Origin: Candidatus Sysuimicrobiota bacterium CSP1-3
GTDB lineage: Bacteria; Sysuimicrobiota; Sysuimicrobiia; Sysuimicrobiales; Humicultoraceae
Direction: 5' to 3'
NCBI GenBank assembly: GCA_001443485.1
Contig: LDXQ01000011.1
Location: 1-34,430 of the forward strand
Length of the DNA: 34,430 nucleotides
Part shown: one piece after another, positions 23,538 to 32,583 of the stretch
Position numbering within the stretch: position 1 is the stretch's first letter
How the letters are laid out: each line of letters starts with the position of its first letter
Notes under the pieces: model-generated
What the model saw: the letters and a program-made list of their open reading frames with translations, nothing else
The model's database searches: none
What the model was told of the DNA's origin: nothing
Made by a program: the position numbers and the translations under genes

Positions 23538-23906
23538 CTATCCCGTGGCGTCACGCGCGCGTTTGACCCGCCGGAAGTAAACGTCCAGCAGGTCCCGCCG
23601 GATAAAACCCACGTTGTCGAAAATCCGGATGCTGAAGGCGATGACCGCGCCCAGGTAAAGGTCCAGCCCCAGCAGGTCACCCAGCCCGGCCAGCAGCGCG
23701 GCGAACGCGGCGTTGATGATGAAGCCGGAGAGGAAGATGGTGAGGTCAAACCGCGCCTCCAGCTGCGCCCGCACCCCACCCAGGATCGTGTCGATCGCCG
23801 CCAGGATGGCGATGGCCGTGTATTTCACATAGCCCAGCGGAATCTCCACCGGGCTGAGGAGTCCGATCAGAATCCCCAGGAGCAGGCCGATCAGCGGCAG
23901 CCACAC
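23538..23906 (-). CDS. Small basic membrane protein (Sbp, DUF1290)
   Basis: 122 residues, GTG at 23906. Hydrophobic segments LPLIGLLLGILIGLL, YTAIAILAAIDTILGG, IFLSGFIINAAFAALL and LYLGAVIAFSIRIFDNVGFIRR match the DUF1290 family. These multi-pass proteins are usually encoded next to DUF881 proteins near division genes (ftsQ/ftsA/ftsZ) in Gram-positive-type genomes. Here it follows the DUF881 gene by 10 bp but adjoins gap instead of fts genes. Function is unproven in the family; a division or envelope role is inferred from context in other genomes. Confidence 0.88.
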   Translation of the reverse strand: MWLPLIGLLLGILIGLLSPVEIPLGYVKYTAIAILAAIDTILGGVRAQLEARFDLTIFLSGFIINAAFAALLAGLGDLLGLDLYLGAVIAFSIRIFDNVGFIRRDLLDVYFRRVKRARDATG

Positions 23907-23916
23907 GGCGGCGCTC

Positions 23917-24671
23917 CTACGGCCCCTCCCCGGCGGGACGGACGATGGTGAACTGCGTGGTGCCGCGGTAGGCGGGCACGGTCACGCGCTCCAACCCCTG
24001 CAGGCGTAGCGGGAAGCCAAACGCCCGCAGAATCTCGGCCGGGCCGGCGGGGCGCTGCAGATGCGCCAGCAGGCGCGCGGGGTCGCCGATGGCGACAATG
24101 GTGTAGGGTGGCGCGATCCGCTTCGTGTTGCAGAGGATCGTCGTGCCCACGCAGCTGGACCCGTGCGCGTGATGATCCGCTCGCCGTTGACGGCGACCGC
24201 CTCCGCGCCCGCCGCCCAGAGGTCGTTGATCACCGCGTGGATGTCGGTGTAGTGCAGGATCGTCTTGTTCGGGTCGTCGCCGGGCTCGATGGGCCGCGGG
24301 CTGTCGCGCATCTCCACCACCACGCCGGACCCTTCCAGGGGGATGAAGCCGGCCAGCGCCCGCAGCTCGCTCACCTCGCGGTTCATCCGGGCGACGCCGC
24401 TCTGCCGCTCCGCGGCCTCGCGCTCGAGCACGGCCACCTGGTGGCGCAGTTCGCCGACGGCCGCTTCCAGCGAGGCGCGGCGGCGCTCCTGCTTCTGCAG
24501 TCGAATCGCCAGTTCGTTCAGCCGGGTGGACGGAATGCGCAGGTGCTCGCGGATCTCCAGTTCATTGCGGATCTGCGTGGCGGCGAAGTAGCCGCCCACC
24601 GCCAGGACCACGGTGAGGCCGACCTGCCACCAGGGCAGGCGGGGCCGCACCACGGGACGGGCGACGGTCAT
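23917..24671 (-). pseudogene. DUF881 division-associated protein, single-nucleotide frameshift
   Basis: The start at 24671 gives a membrane anchor (WWQVGLTVVLAVGGYFAATQI), then a coiled coil (about residues 45-100, LNELAIRLQKQERRRASLEA) and the start of the DUF881 domain (GSGVVVEMRDSPRP, DLWAAGAEAVAVNGERIITRTG). The frame is then lost near 24157. The remainder, SCVGTTILCNTKRIAPPYTIVAIGDP...QFTIVRPAGEGP, continues in another frame to 23917. One missing C in the CC at 24157-24158 accounts for it. The rest of the gene is undamaged, so a sequencing or assembly error is as likely as a real mutation. It is 3 bp downstream of atpD. Confidence 0.75.
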
Positions 24672-24674
24672 ATC

Positions 24675-25352
24675 TTATGGTCCGCCGGCACGGGCCTGAT
24701 TTGCCGCCGGCGCAGCCCGCCGCTCCTTCGCCTCCAGCTTCTTCTTGATCCGCTTCAGGCGGAAGACGTCCTCGCGGGCGCGCTGCTCCAGCACCGCGGC
24801 GATATAGCGGATCTCGCCGCGGATGCGGGGGATGACCACCTGCTCCAGGGCGTTGACGCGCCGCGTCGTCTTCTTGATCTCCTCGCCGATCTTCTTCAGC
24901 TTGATCTCCGTGGCCGCGACCTGCAGGATCGCCGCCAGGAGTTCCTCAAACTGCGCGGCGCTCTCGATCGTGCGGGCGCTGGTGGCGGTGGGGTTGTGCC
25001 CGCGCTGCAGCAGCGGGCGGCGCACGTTGCGGACGCCGACCTCGGGGATCTTGGTGCCCCAGACGTTCCGCAGCTCGATGTCGACGAGGACCTCGCCCCG
25101 GTCGGTCATCGCCGCCGCCTCGAGGGTCTCCTTCCCCTCGACGGCCTTCGCCAAACTGAGGAAGACGTAGGCTTCCCGCGCCGCCGCGGTGAGGCGTTCC
25201 CGCGCCGCCAGAGCCTCGCGCACGATCTTAAAGAAGTCGGCGACCAGCGCGTCCCGCTTGCGCTTGAGCAGGTCGACGCCCTGCACGGCCACGCGCAGCG
25301 TGTTCCGCCGCTGCAGGAGGTTCATCCGGGTGGGGCTGACGGTCTCGGCCAT
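24675..25352 (-). CDS. atpD: V/A-type ATPase subunit D (central stalk)
   Basis: 225 residues, mainly two long helices. Signatures: SPTRMNLLQRRNTLRVAVQGVDLLKRKRDALV at the start and IEIKLKKIGEEI-like TEIKLKKIGEEIKKTTRRVN, then RIRGEIRYIAAVLEQRAREDVFRLKRIKKKL. Subunit D is the rotor shaft that turns within the A3B3 ring. It is the last subunit gene of the operon, 26 bp after atpB. Confidence 0.95.
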   Translation of the reverse strand: MAETVSPTRMNLLQRRNTLRVAVQGVDLLKRKRDALVADFFKIVREALAARERLTAAAREAYVFLSLAKAVEGKETLEAAAMTDRGEVLVDIELRNVWGTKIPEVGVRNVRRPLLQRGHNPTATSARTIESAAQFEELLAAILQVAATEIKLKKIGEEIKKTTRRVNALEQVVIPRIRGEIRYIAAVLEQRAREDVFRLKRIKKKLEAKERRAAPAANQARAGGP

Positions 25353-25378
25353 GGCTCAGGGTTCCGCCGCCGGCGGCG

Positions 25379-28300
25379 TTACCGGATTTTCCGTTCCTCC
25401 CAGAGTTCCTCTACCAGCAAACCGTAATACTTGTCCACGTGGTCTTCCTTGATGCGCTTCAGCTCGCCCTTGGGGAACATGGAGAGCAGCTGCCAGCCCG
25501 TCGCCAGCGTGTCCTCGATGGAGCGGTCCGTCTGTCCCTGATTGAGGAACTCCTTTTCGAAACGCTCCGCGAACTGCAAATAGAGCCGGTCGCGAGTCGT
25601 CAGCGCCTCCTCGCCGATGATCGCCACCAGCCGCCGCAGGTCCACCCCGTTGGCGTACGAGGCAAACACCTGGTCCTTCACGTTGGAGTGGTCCTCGCGG
25701 GTGCGCCCCTTCCCGATCCCGTCGTTCATCAGCCGGGAGAGACTGGGCAGCGGGTTGATCGGTGGGTAGACGCCTTTGCGGTGCAGCTCCAGGGAGAGGA
25801 CGATCTGTCCCTCGGTAATGTAGCCGGTCAGGTCGGCGATGGGGTGGGTGATGTCGTAGTCGGGCATCGTCAGGATCGGGATCTGGGTGATCGAGCCCTT
25901 GCGGCCCAGGATCCGGCCGGCGCGCTCGTAGATCGTCGCCAGGTCGGTGTACATGTAGCCGGGGTAGCCGCGGCGGCCGGGGATCTCCTCCCGCGCGGCG
26001 CCGATTTCGCGAAGACTTTCACAATTAGATACGATCAAACCATTGTCGACGACGAAGTTATGCGCGGGGTCGACGGTGATGTCGTAGACGAATCCATCCT
26101 GAGGAAGACACTCGTCGATGGAGACGACTACGTCTAAGACGGTCGCATCGTGGGTCAGGGCGACGAGTCGCGCCAGCTCGGGATCCTCAGAATCGCCTCG
26201 AGGCCGGAGGACCTCAGCCCACCTCCGAAACGCCGCTCTCGATGTCCGCCTCGATCCTCCCTCAACCTGCGAGATCGTGCTGGATGGGCCGAGATCGGCC
26301 CCTTTCACTCCGTAGCGCTCTCTTAGGGACCGCAGAAGCCGCCCGCACACCCGGGGGGCCAGGTCGAAGCCGCTGGCCACCTCGGCACGATCCACATAGA
26401 AAGTCCGGGCCTCGTCCAATCTCCGAGCCTTGGCCAAGTGCCCCGCTCCCACGGTCTCGGCGAACGCCCTGACATAGGGCCCGCTCTCGATGACGACATC
26501 ATGGACCCGACTGGTCCCGAAGTCACTCGTGCTCGTGCGCGACTGCACGCGGCTCACGATCCCCAACCTACGCAGCAACATCTGGAGGCGTGTCGCGCGC
26601 CTGCGGTCGGCAGTCGTCAACTGGATGTGTGGCGCCCGGCCTCCTGAACCTCCAACGCACGACCCGTCCCCGTCGAAGTAGCCTCGCAGAAAAGCCGCAA
26701 TCAGCGGCTCGGCCAGTCGGAATACCGGTCTCAGATCGTTGGGGATACCCAGACCCTTGGCCACCTGGACCAAGACACGGCTGTTTACCCGCGCCATCCA
26801 GACGCCATCCTGGTTCCGGTGCAGCTGTATGGTGAGGCCAGGGAACAAGGACCGGAGTGTCCCCATAAAGCGGTCAACAAGACCGCGATCACGATTGGTG
26901 AACGACAGATAGTAGGCGCCCTGACCCTGATTCTCGTAAAGGGTTCCGTCGGCGGCGACCAAGCCCAGGATGTAGAGCAGATCCTCGTTCACACCAACCG
27001 CGGCGACGCGCAAACCCTCGTGTCTGCCAGAAGTTATCCGCTCGACCTCGGGCATGAAGAACGCCAAATCGGTCTCCGCGGCTCGAGCGATCGTCTGAAG
27101 GTCGCCGACGGTGCAGCGACGTTTGCGGGACGCATCGGTCAGGCGCCCGTACGGCAGCCCCAGCATCAACGCGGCCTTGCGCACGCTGCCAAACTTCTCC
27201 CGCAGTAAATTGTTGACCACGCCGTTCTTCATGTGGACGAAGAAGGATTCTGTGGCACCCGCTGCAGCCAGCAGTTCCAGCACCGTCGGGCGCCAGGGCT
27301 GATCCACCGGGATCCTCCTGGCACTGTAGATCTCGTTTCCTGGCCGAAGCCTGTCCGCGGGAATCATCTCCGGACCGTTCTGCGTATCGACGAGAATCTT
27401 GTGGTCCGCGGTGACGCGCAGTTCACCCCCGGAGCGCGTCCTGATCCGCAGTAGTTTCTGCGGAGCGGGCAGCCTGAAGACGTGGCTCACTCGCCCCGGC
27501 TGCACCTGCCCGCTATCAAACGACACAGCGGCTGCGCCGTCAGGATGCTCCACCAGATCTTTGATCGGGATGATCTGACCATCCCCCAGAATGACCTCTG
27601 AATCACCGTCCAGACAGTAGTTGGTCATGTCCGTGAGAATGACCAGCACTTGCATGTCCAGGTCGAAGGCCAAGTACTGCGCGGCGGTCAGCGCCAGGCG
27701 CGGCGTCATCAACCGCTCGATCGCCGGGTCGTCGGCGAGGTTCTGGAAGACGACGCTGCGCGCCAGCGCCCCGGTGGACTCGAACTGCTCGATGAAGTAA
27801 GCCGCCTCGCGCTGCGTGATGCCCATCGCGGCGAAGACCACGGCGAACTGTTCCGCCTCCCCCAGGACCTTGGCCTGGCGGGCAATCTGCGCCGCCACCT
27901 CGTTATGCGGCAGCCCCGCGCCGGAGAAGAGCGGCAGCTTCTGGCCGCGCACCAGGGTGTTCAGCCCGTCGATGCTAGAGATGCCGGTCTGGATGAACTC
28001 CTGCGGCCGCTCCCGGGCCACGGGGTTGATCGGGGCGCCGATGATGGGCAGGCGCTTCTCCGGGATGAGCGGCGGCAGGCCGTCGATGGGATCGCCGCGG
28101 CCGTTGAACCGCCGGCCGATAATCTCGCGGGCGACGCCGAAGCGGGCCACCTCCTCGCGCAGGCTGACGGAGGTGCTGGCTACGTCCAGACCCGTGGTCT
28201 CCTCGAAGACCTGGATGACGGCGTTGCGCTCGGAGATCTCGATGACCTGGCCGCTGCGCACCGACTCGTCGGGCAGGTGGATGTTGACGATGGCGCCGTA

Positions 28301-28384
28301 GGAAAGGTCCTTGGCGCCCTCCACGAAGAGCAGCGGCCCCGAGATGTAGGAGATCGAGCGATACCGCTTTGTCGCCAGTTCCAT
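25379..28384 (-). CDS. atpB: V/A-type ATPase subunit B precursor interrupted by an intein
   Basis: 1001 residues in one frame. Residues 1-256 and 788-1001 together make a normal 470-residue B subunit: start [61 protein letters not shown], then [36 protein letters not shown]. Residues 257-787 are an intein inserted exactly between Tyr256 and the Cys of the invariant TDMTNYCE motif. ATG at 28384 with GGAGG upstream. B is the non-catalytic nucleotide-binding partner of A in the A3B3 head. Function requires splicing. The A subunit has no intein. Confidence 0.97.
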   Translation of the reverse strand: MELATKRYRSISYISGPLLFVEGAKDLSYGAIVNIHLPDESVRSGQVIEISERNAVIQVFEETTGLDVASTSVSLREEVARFGVAREIIGRRFNGRGDPIDGLPPLIPEKRLPIIGAPINPVARERPQEFIQTGISSIDGLNTLVRGQKLPLFSGAGLPHNEVAAQIARQAKVLGEAEQFAVVFAAMGITQREAAYFIEQFESTGALARSVVFQNLADDPAIERLMTPRLALTAAQYLAFDLDMQVLVILTDMTNYCLDGDSEVILGDGQIIPIKDLVEHPDGAAAVSFDSGQVQPGRVSHVFRLPAPQKLLRIRTRSGGELRVTADHKILVDTQNGPEMIPADRLRPGNEIYSARRIPVDQPWRPTVLELLAAAGATESFFVHMKNGVVNNLLREKFGSVRKAALMLGLPYGRLTDASRKRRCTVGDLQTIARAAETDLAFFMPEVERITSGRHEGLRVAAVGVNEDLLYILGLVAADGTLYENQGQGAYYLSFTNRDRGLVDRFMGTLRSLFPGLTIQLHRNQDGVWMARVNSRVLVQVAKGLGIPNDLRPVFRLAEPLIAAFLRGYFDGDGSCVGGSGGRAPHIQLTTADRRRATRLQMLLRRLGIVSRVQSRTSTSDFGTSRVHDVVIESGPYVRAFAETVGAGHLAKARRLDEARTFYVDRAEVASGFDLAPRVCGRLLRSLRERYGVKGADLGPSSTISQVEGGSRRTSRAAFRRWAEVLRPRGDSEDPELARLVALTHDATVLDVVVSIDECLPQDGFVYDITVDPAHNFVVDNGLIVSNCESLREIGAAREEIPGRRGYPGYMYTDLATIYERAGRILGRKGSITQIPILTMPDYDITHPIADLTGYITEGQIVLSLELHRKGVYPPINPLPSLSRLMNDGIGKGRTREDHSNVKDQVFASYANGVDLRRLVAIIGEEALTTRDRLYLQFAERFEKEFLNQGQTDRSIEDTLATGWQLLSMFPKGELKRIKEDHVDKYYGLLVEELWEERKIR
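26024..27616 (-). mobile_element. Intein with LAGLIDADG homing endonuclease in the V-ATPase B subunit
   Basis: 531 residues. Splicing blocks: Cys1 in [20 protein letters not shown] (block A), TADH with His72 (block B), [22 protein letters not shown] at the end (blocks F and G) with terminal Asn531, followed by extein Cys. The penultimate residue is Ser instead of the usual His. The endonuclease has both dodecapeptide motifs, [11 protein letters not shown] (Asp223) and [11 protein letters not shown] (Asp315/317), so it is probably active. Two extra helix-turn-helix-like segments flank it: residues about 133-185 ([20 protein letters not shown]) and about 424-470 ([17 protein letters not shown]). 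They may add DNA contacts. Confidence 0.95.
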
Positions 28385-28404
28385 CCGCGTTCTCCTCCCC
28401 TACC

Positions 28405-30162
28405 TCACGAGCCCGCCGAGGCGGGCTGGACCGCGAACGCCTGCGGCAGTTGTCGAAAGAATTCCGTGATGTGCGCCTCAAACTGCTCCTTCGGTACGTC
28501 CTTCAGCCGCGCGACCTGTTCGATGGCCGGCAGGTTGAGGAGGTCGTCCATGAGCATGCCGCGCTTCAGCGCCGCCGACCCCTCGTCGTAGAAAGCGAGG
28601 ATGGCCTTGAGAATCCCGTACGACTTGGGGAACGGCGAAAAGGCGTCGTCGCCGAAGGCCGACTGTTGCAGGAAGTCCTCGCGGAGCATCTTCCCGGCCT
28701 CGATCACCAGCCGCTGATCGTCCTGCAGCGCGTCGGGGCCGACCAGCTGCACGATCTCCTGCAGTTCCGCCTCCTGCTGCAGCAGCGCCAGGGCGCGGTC
28801 GCGCAGTTGCTCGTAGTCTGCGGGGAGATTCTCGCGGTACCAGCGGTCGAAGAGCGACATGTACAGGCTGTAGGAGCGCAGCCAGTGGATCGCCGGGAAG
28901 TGACGCCGGTGCGCCAGGCTGGCATCCAGAGACCAGAAGGTGCCGGTGATGCGCAGTGTGGCCTGGGTCACGGGCTCGGAAAGGTCGCCGCCGGGCGGAG
29001 AGACCGCGCCGATGACGGTGATCGAACCGCGGCGTTCCGGCTGGCCCCGGCAGACCCCCCGACCTGCACGCTCGTAGAAAGCGGCCAGGCGGCTGGACAG
29101 ATACGGCGGATAGCCCTCCTCCGCCGGCATCTCCTCCAGGCGGGAGGAGATCTCGCGCATCGCCTCCGCCCAGCGGCTGGTGGAGTCGGCCATCAGGGCG
29201 ACCTTGTAGCCCTGGTCACGCCAGTACTCCGCCATGGTGATCCCCGTGTACACAGACGCCTCTCGCGCCGCCACCGGCATGTTGGAGGTGTTGGCGATGA
29301 TGACCGTGCGTTCCATCAACTTCCGGCCGGTGCGCGGGTCCTCCAGTTCGGGGAACTCGTCCAGAACGTGGGTCATCTCGTTCCCCCGCTCCCCGCAGCC
29401 CACGTAGACGATCACGTCGGCGTCGGCCCACTTGGCCAGCGTCTGCTGCATCACGGTCTTGCCGCTGCCGAAGGGTCCGGGGATGCTCGCCGTGCCGCCC
29501 TGGGCCACGGGGAAGAGGACGTCGATGATGCGCTGGCCGGTGACCAGCGGTTCGCGCGGTTCCAAACGGCGGGCCAGCGGGCGAGCGAAGCGGACCGGCC
29601 ATGTATGCATCAGGCGCAGCTCGCGTCCGTCCTCCAGCCGCCCCACCACGTCCGTGACGCCGAACTCACCGCCGCGGATCTCCTTCACGGGCACGCGGGC
29701 GGCGTCCGGCGGCACCATGATCCGGTGAAGGAATCCGAATTCCTGGACCTCGCCGATGACGTCGCCCGGACCAACCTCGTCGCCCACCTTGACCGTGGGC
29801 CGGAACGCCCACCGCTTGTCCCGGTCGAGGGCGACGGCGGTGGCGCCACGCTCAATGAAGTCGCCCTTCTGCTGGCGGATGTCCTTGAGCGGCCGCTGGA
29901 TACCGTCATAGATCCCAAAGAGCAACCCCGGGCCCAGTTCGACGGCCAGGGGCAGGCTCGTGGATTCCACCGGCTCACCCACGTACAGGCCCGAGGTGTC
30001 CTCGTAGACCTGGATGAAGGCAGTGTCGCCGTCGAGGCGGATGATCTCCCCGATCAGCCGCTCCTTGCCGACGCGCACGATGTCGTACATGCGCGCGCCG
30101 GTCATGCCGCGGGCGATGACCGCCGGGCCGGCAATCTTGATGATTCCGCCTGTAATCGCCAC
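28405..30162 (-). CDS. atpA: V/A-type ATPase catalytic subunit A
   Basis: 585 residues, GTG at 30162 with AAGGAGGG upstream. Walker A GPFGSGKT at residues 229-236, catalytic-site [22 protein letters not shown] (Walker B region), [22 protein letters not shown], and the A-subunit non-homologous insertion (about 115-190). It hydrolyses or synthesises ATP in the A3B3 head. The P-loop, a known intein site in archaeal and yeast A subunits, is uninterrupted. Confidence 0.98.
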   Translation of the reverse strand: MAITGGIIKIAGPAVIARGMTGARMYDIVRVGKERLIGEIIRLDGDTAFIQVYEDTSGLYVGEPVESTSLPLAVELGPGLLFGIYDGIQRPLKDIRQQKGDFIERGATAVALDRDKRWAFRPTVKVGDEVGPGDVIGEVQEFGFLHRIMVPPDAARVPVKEIRGGEFGVTDVVGRLEDGRELRLMHTWPVRFARPLARRLEPREPLVTGQRIIDVLFPVAQGGTASIPGPFGSGKTVMQQTLAKWADADVIVYVGCGERGNEMTHVLDEFPELEDPRTGRKLMERTVIIANTSNMPVAAREASVYTGITMAEYWRDQGYKVALMADSTSRWAEAMREISSRLEEMPAEEGYPPYLSSRLAAFYERAGRGVCRGQPERRGSITVIGAVSPPGGDLSEPVTQATLRITGTFWSLDASLAHRRHFPAIHWLRSYSLYMSLFDRWYRENLPADYEQLRDRALALLQQEAELQEIVQLVGPDALQDDQRLVIEAGKMLREDFLQQSAFGDDAFSPFPKSYGILKAILAFYDEGSAALKRGMLMDDLLNLPAIEQVARLKDVPKEQFEAHITEFFRQLPQAFAVQPASAGS

Positions 30163-30229
30163 CGCTGCCCTCCTTCTACTCCCGCCCTCCCGCCCCCGCC
30201 GACCGCTGCGGGCCCGGAGGGCCCAAGGA

Positions 30230-30547
30230 CTACCGCAGCTTCACGTAGAACCCAATGTGCTCCTTGACCAGGCGGGAGATGTAGTCCTCGCCGCTTTCGA
30301 TCTCCGCCTTCGGCGCGGGAAACGGCACCACGATCGGCATCTCCCGCCCGCGCATGAGGCGCGTCAGATCCTCGTCCAAACCCTCCAGCAGCGCTTCGTT
30401 GACCGCGGCCAGGCCGTAGTCCAGCGCGGCCAGCTGCCGCAAGTGCTCGAGCGCCTCCTGGGGCGTCGTGGCTTCGCGCACCTCCACGCCGGCCAGCCGG
30501 AAGCCCGTCGCCATCTCCGGATCCGTGATCACGGCCATCCTATACAC
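30230..30547 (-). CDS. atpF: V/A-type ATPase subunit F
   Basis: 105 residues from GTG 30547 (Met at 30538 is an alternative). [22 protein letters not shown], then [14 protein letters not shown] and [34 protein letters not shown] are the family signature. Subunit F binds the D shaft and tunes coupling. It lies between C and A as in the Thermus operon. Confidence 0.94.
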   Translation of the reverse strand: MYRMAVITDPEMATGFRLAGVEVREATTPQEALEHLRQLAALDYGLAAVNEALLEGLDEDLTRLMRGREMPIVVPFPAPKAEIESGEDYISRLVKEHIGFYVKLR

Positions 30548-30582
30548 GTACCATCCCCTTTCGCGCGAGGGGCTGGGGTGAG

Positions 30583-31617
30583 CTATACAACGACCATCTC
30601 CCGTCGCACGAGGTCACGCGGGATGCCGAGCATCTTGCTGCGGGCGATGAGACGGAGATTCACGACCTCATTGTACTTCAGGGCCAGATAGCCCACCACG
30701 ATCTCGATTCCCAGCGGGTCGCCCAGGTACAGGCGGGCGGTGCCGCGGGCGAGGAGCAGGTCGAGGGTCTTCTCAAACTCGGTGAGATCGTCCCCCGGCT
30801 CGTGCAGGGGGAACCCGTGCGCCCCCAGCGCCCGCCACCCCTGTTTTGTCGTCTCCGGCGCGGTCAGCAACAGAAAGACGTCCTCGCTGACGATGGCCCC
30901 GCCGGGGATGAGGAAGCGGCGGCGGGTCTCCGCGCCCGGCGGCTGTTCCTGGCGCACCAGTTTGAGCGCGGTCTTCACGTTGAGCGCATCGACCTCCGCC
31001 TGCACCAGTTCGCGCAGGACGGTCTCGTTGTGTCCGGCACCGCGGGCGACGCCGAGCACGTGCTCTGCGTAGTAGCGCCCCACGTGCATCTCCAGCCCCA
31101 GCAGGTCGTGCTCCTCTAGGTAGTCGCGCAGCCCCTCCGCCATGGGGATGGCGAAGGGATGCTCCAGCGCGTCGAGCGTCCCGGCGACCGCGGGGATGTC
31201 CGGCTGGCGGGCGAGTTCGCGCAGCGCGACCTCGGTGAGCAGTCCCGCCGGCAGGACCGATTCCATGATGTCCTCTTCCGAGCGGCCAGTGTGCTTGCCG
31301 CGCAGCACCGCCCGGACGTTGGCCAGGTCCCAACGCAGCAGCAACGCTTCGATCAAGGCCTTGGCTTTACCGTCGCCGAAGCTACGAATCTTCTGCGTCG
31401 TGGCGGAGAAGTTGCGCGCCAGGGCCTCATCCACCGCCTGGATTCCGCGGTAGCGGGCGAGCGCTTCCTGCAGGTCCTTGCCGTAGGGGGTGTTGTTCAG
31501 CCCCGCCAGGAGCGCATCGAAGGTGAGCGCGCCGAGCAACTCCTCCATCCGCCCGGGATCGAGCAGGCGGCTGCGCATGGCCCGCACACGGGCGTTGATG
31601 TAGTCGAAATCCGGCAT
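30583..31617 (-). CDS. atpC: V/A-type ATPase subunit C (d-type rotor cap)
   Basis: 344 residues. DFDYINARVRAMRSRLLDP at the start, NNTPYGKDLQEAL, LLLRWDLANVRAVLRGKHTG and a C-terminal EIVVGYLALKYNEVVNLRLIARSK are conserved in this all-helical funnel protein. It links the D/F shaft to the K ring. Its ribosome site GGAGGTGA lies within the 3' end of atpE, so the two are coupled. Confidence 0.95.
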   Translation of the reverse strand: MPDFDYINARVRAMRSRLLDPGRMEELLGALTFDALLAGLNNTPYGKDLQEALARYRGIQAVDEALARNFSATTQKIRSFGDGKAKALIEALLLRWDLANVRAVLRGKHTGRSEEDIMESVLPAGLLTEVALRELARQPDIPAVAGTLDALEHPFAIPMAEGLRDYLEEHDLLGLEMHVGRYYAEHVLGVARGAGHNETVLRELVQAEVDALNVKTALKLVRQEQPPGAETRRRFLIPGGAIVSEDVFLLLTAPETTKQGWRALGAHGFPLHEPGDDLTEFEKTLDLLLARGTARLYLGDPLGIEIVVGYLALKYNEVVNLRLIARSKMLGIPRDLVRREMVVV

Positions 31618-31629
31618 GCGGCTACCGCT

Positions 31630-32241
31630 TCACCTCCACAGCGTCCGGGCGACCTCCGAGGCCAGCGTGGGCCGCGCCCGCTCCAGGCGGGAGGCGAGCG
31701 TGTTCAGGACGACATACCGGCCGTCGGGAGAGGCCAGACGCACCCCACCCCGAACATCGGCAGCAGATCGCACCTCAGGCTGCCAATTCGCGTCTTGCTG
31801 GGCGAGCGTTCGCCGGATCCCCGAGCCTTCCAGTTGCCCTTTGACGAGAGCCACGTCGTCGGGATGCGCTTCGATGATGACGGGCCCGTTGAACCCTTGA
31901 AGCCCCTCCTCAATGAGCCGCCCTAACACGGGCGCGTAGCGGGCGCGGTCGTGGAGAACCTGGTCCAGCGCCTCCTTCGCACGGCGGAAGACCTCGGTGA
32001 TGGTCCGGTCCTTCTCCTCCAGCAGCAGGGCCTGCGCCGCCAGGTGTGCCGTGCCCTGCGCGCGGGCGCGGCTCGTCCGCAGCGCCGCCTCCTGCTGTTG
32101 CCGCTGCGACTCCACGACCTGCCGGGCCTGCCCCTCCGCGGCGGCGCGGATCTCCTCCGCCTGCGCCCGGGCCTCGGCGAGGACGCGGTCCCGTTCTGCG
32201 GCCGCCTCCTTCTCCAGGAGGGCAAGCAGTTCAGAACCCAT
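31630..32241 (-). CDS. atpE: V/A-type ATPase subunit E (peripheral stalk)
   Basis: 203 residues. A long N-terminal coiled coil (about 5-110, AAAERDRVLAEARAQAEEIR) is followed by a globular tail with EAHPDDVALVKGQLEG and a GGVRLASPDGRYVVLNTLASRLER segment, typical of subunit E. It forms the stator with subunit G/H, whose gene is expected upstream of atpI outside the window. Confidence 0.93.
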   Translation of the reverse strand: MGSELLALLEKEAAAERDRVLAEARAQAEEIRAAAEGQARQVVESQRQQQEAALRTSRARAQGTAHLAAQALLLEEKDRTITEVFRRAKEALDQVLHDRARYAPVLGRLIEEGLQGFNGPVIIEAHPDDVALVKGQLEGSGIRRTLAQQDANWQPEVRSAADVRGGVRLASPDGRYVVLNTLASRLERARPTLASEVARTLWR

Positions 32242-32253
32242 GCGTATCCCGCG

Positions 32254-32583
32254 CTAGCGGATCCGGCCGATGATGAAGAACGCGACCAGAAAACCCAGGA
32301 TGATCATCGTCTCCGGCAGCGCCAGGAAGATCAGCAGACGGCCACCGATCTCCGGCCGCTCCGCCATCGCGCCCGCGGCCGCCGACCCGATGCGGGCCTG
32401 CGCCCAGGCCGTGCCCAGCGCGCCCAGTCCGAGCGCCAACGCCGCGGCCAGAGCCAGCATTCCCGCGCCCAGTCCCAGGCCACCCGTCGGCGCAGCGGGC
32501 TCTTCTGCCGCCGCCTGCGCGGCTCCGGCGATCACCGCCACCGCCAGCAGCGCGAACACCGACACACTAACGACCTTCCGCAA
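32254..32583 (-). CDS. atpK: V/A-type ATPase proteolipid subunit K (rotor ring)
   Basis: 109 residues from TTG 32583, chosen because AGGAGG lies 8 nt upstream; it overlaps the end of atpI by 17 nt. An N-terminal signal sequence (RKVVSVSVFALLAVAVIAGAAQA) precedes two membrane helices. The second helix carries the ion-binding Glu in LALPETMIILGFLVAFFIIG. ALGTAWAQARIGSAAAGA between the helices is the cytoplasmic loop. The layout, including the signal peptide, closely resembles Thermus AtpK/L. Whether it carries protons or sodium cannot be decided here. Confidence 0.94.
   Translation of the reverse strand: MRKVVSVSVFALLAVAVIAGAAQAAAEEPAAPTGGLGLGAGMLALAAALALGLGALGTAWAQARIGSAAAGAMAERPEIGGRLLIFLALPETMIILGFLVAFFIIGRIR

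Noticed and set aside
24108-25427. Long plus-strand ORF (439 codons) opposite DUF881 and atpD
   Set aside because: Low-complexity Arg/Gly/Leu/His sequence with no motif; it is the mirror of well-identified minus-strand genes in GC-rich DNA. Similar mirrors occur at 6018-7535, 8981-9910, 21326-22567, 22812-23951 and 28369-30267.
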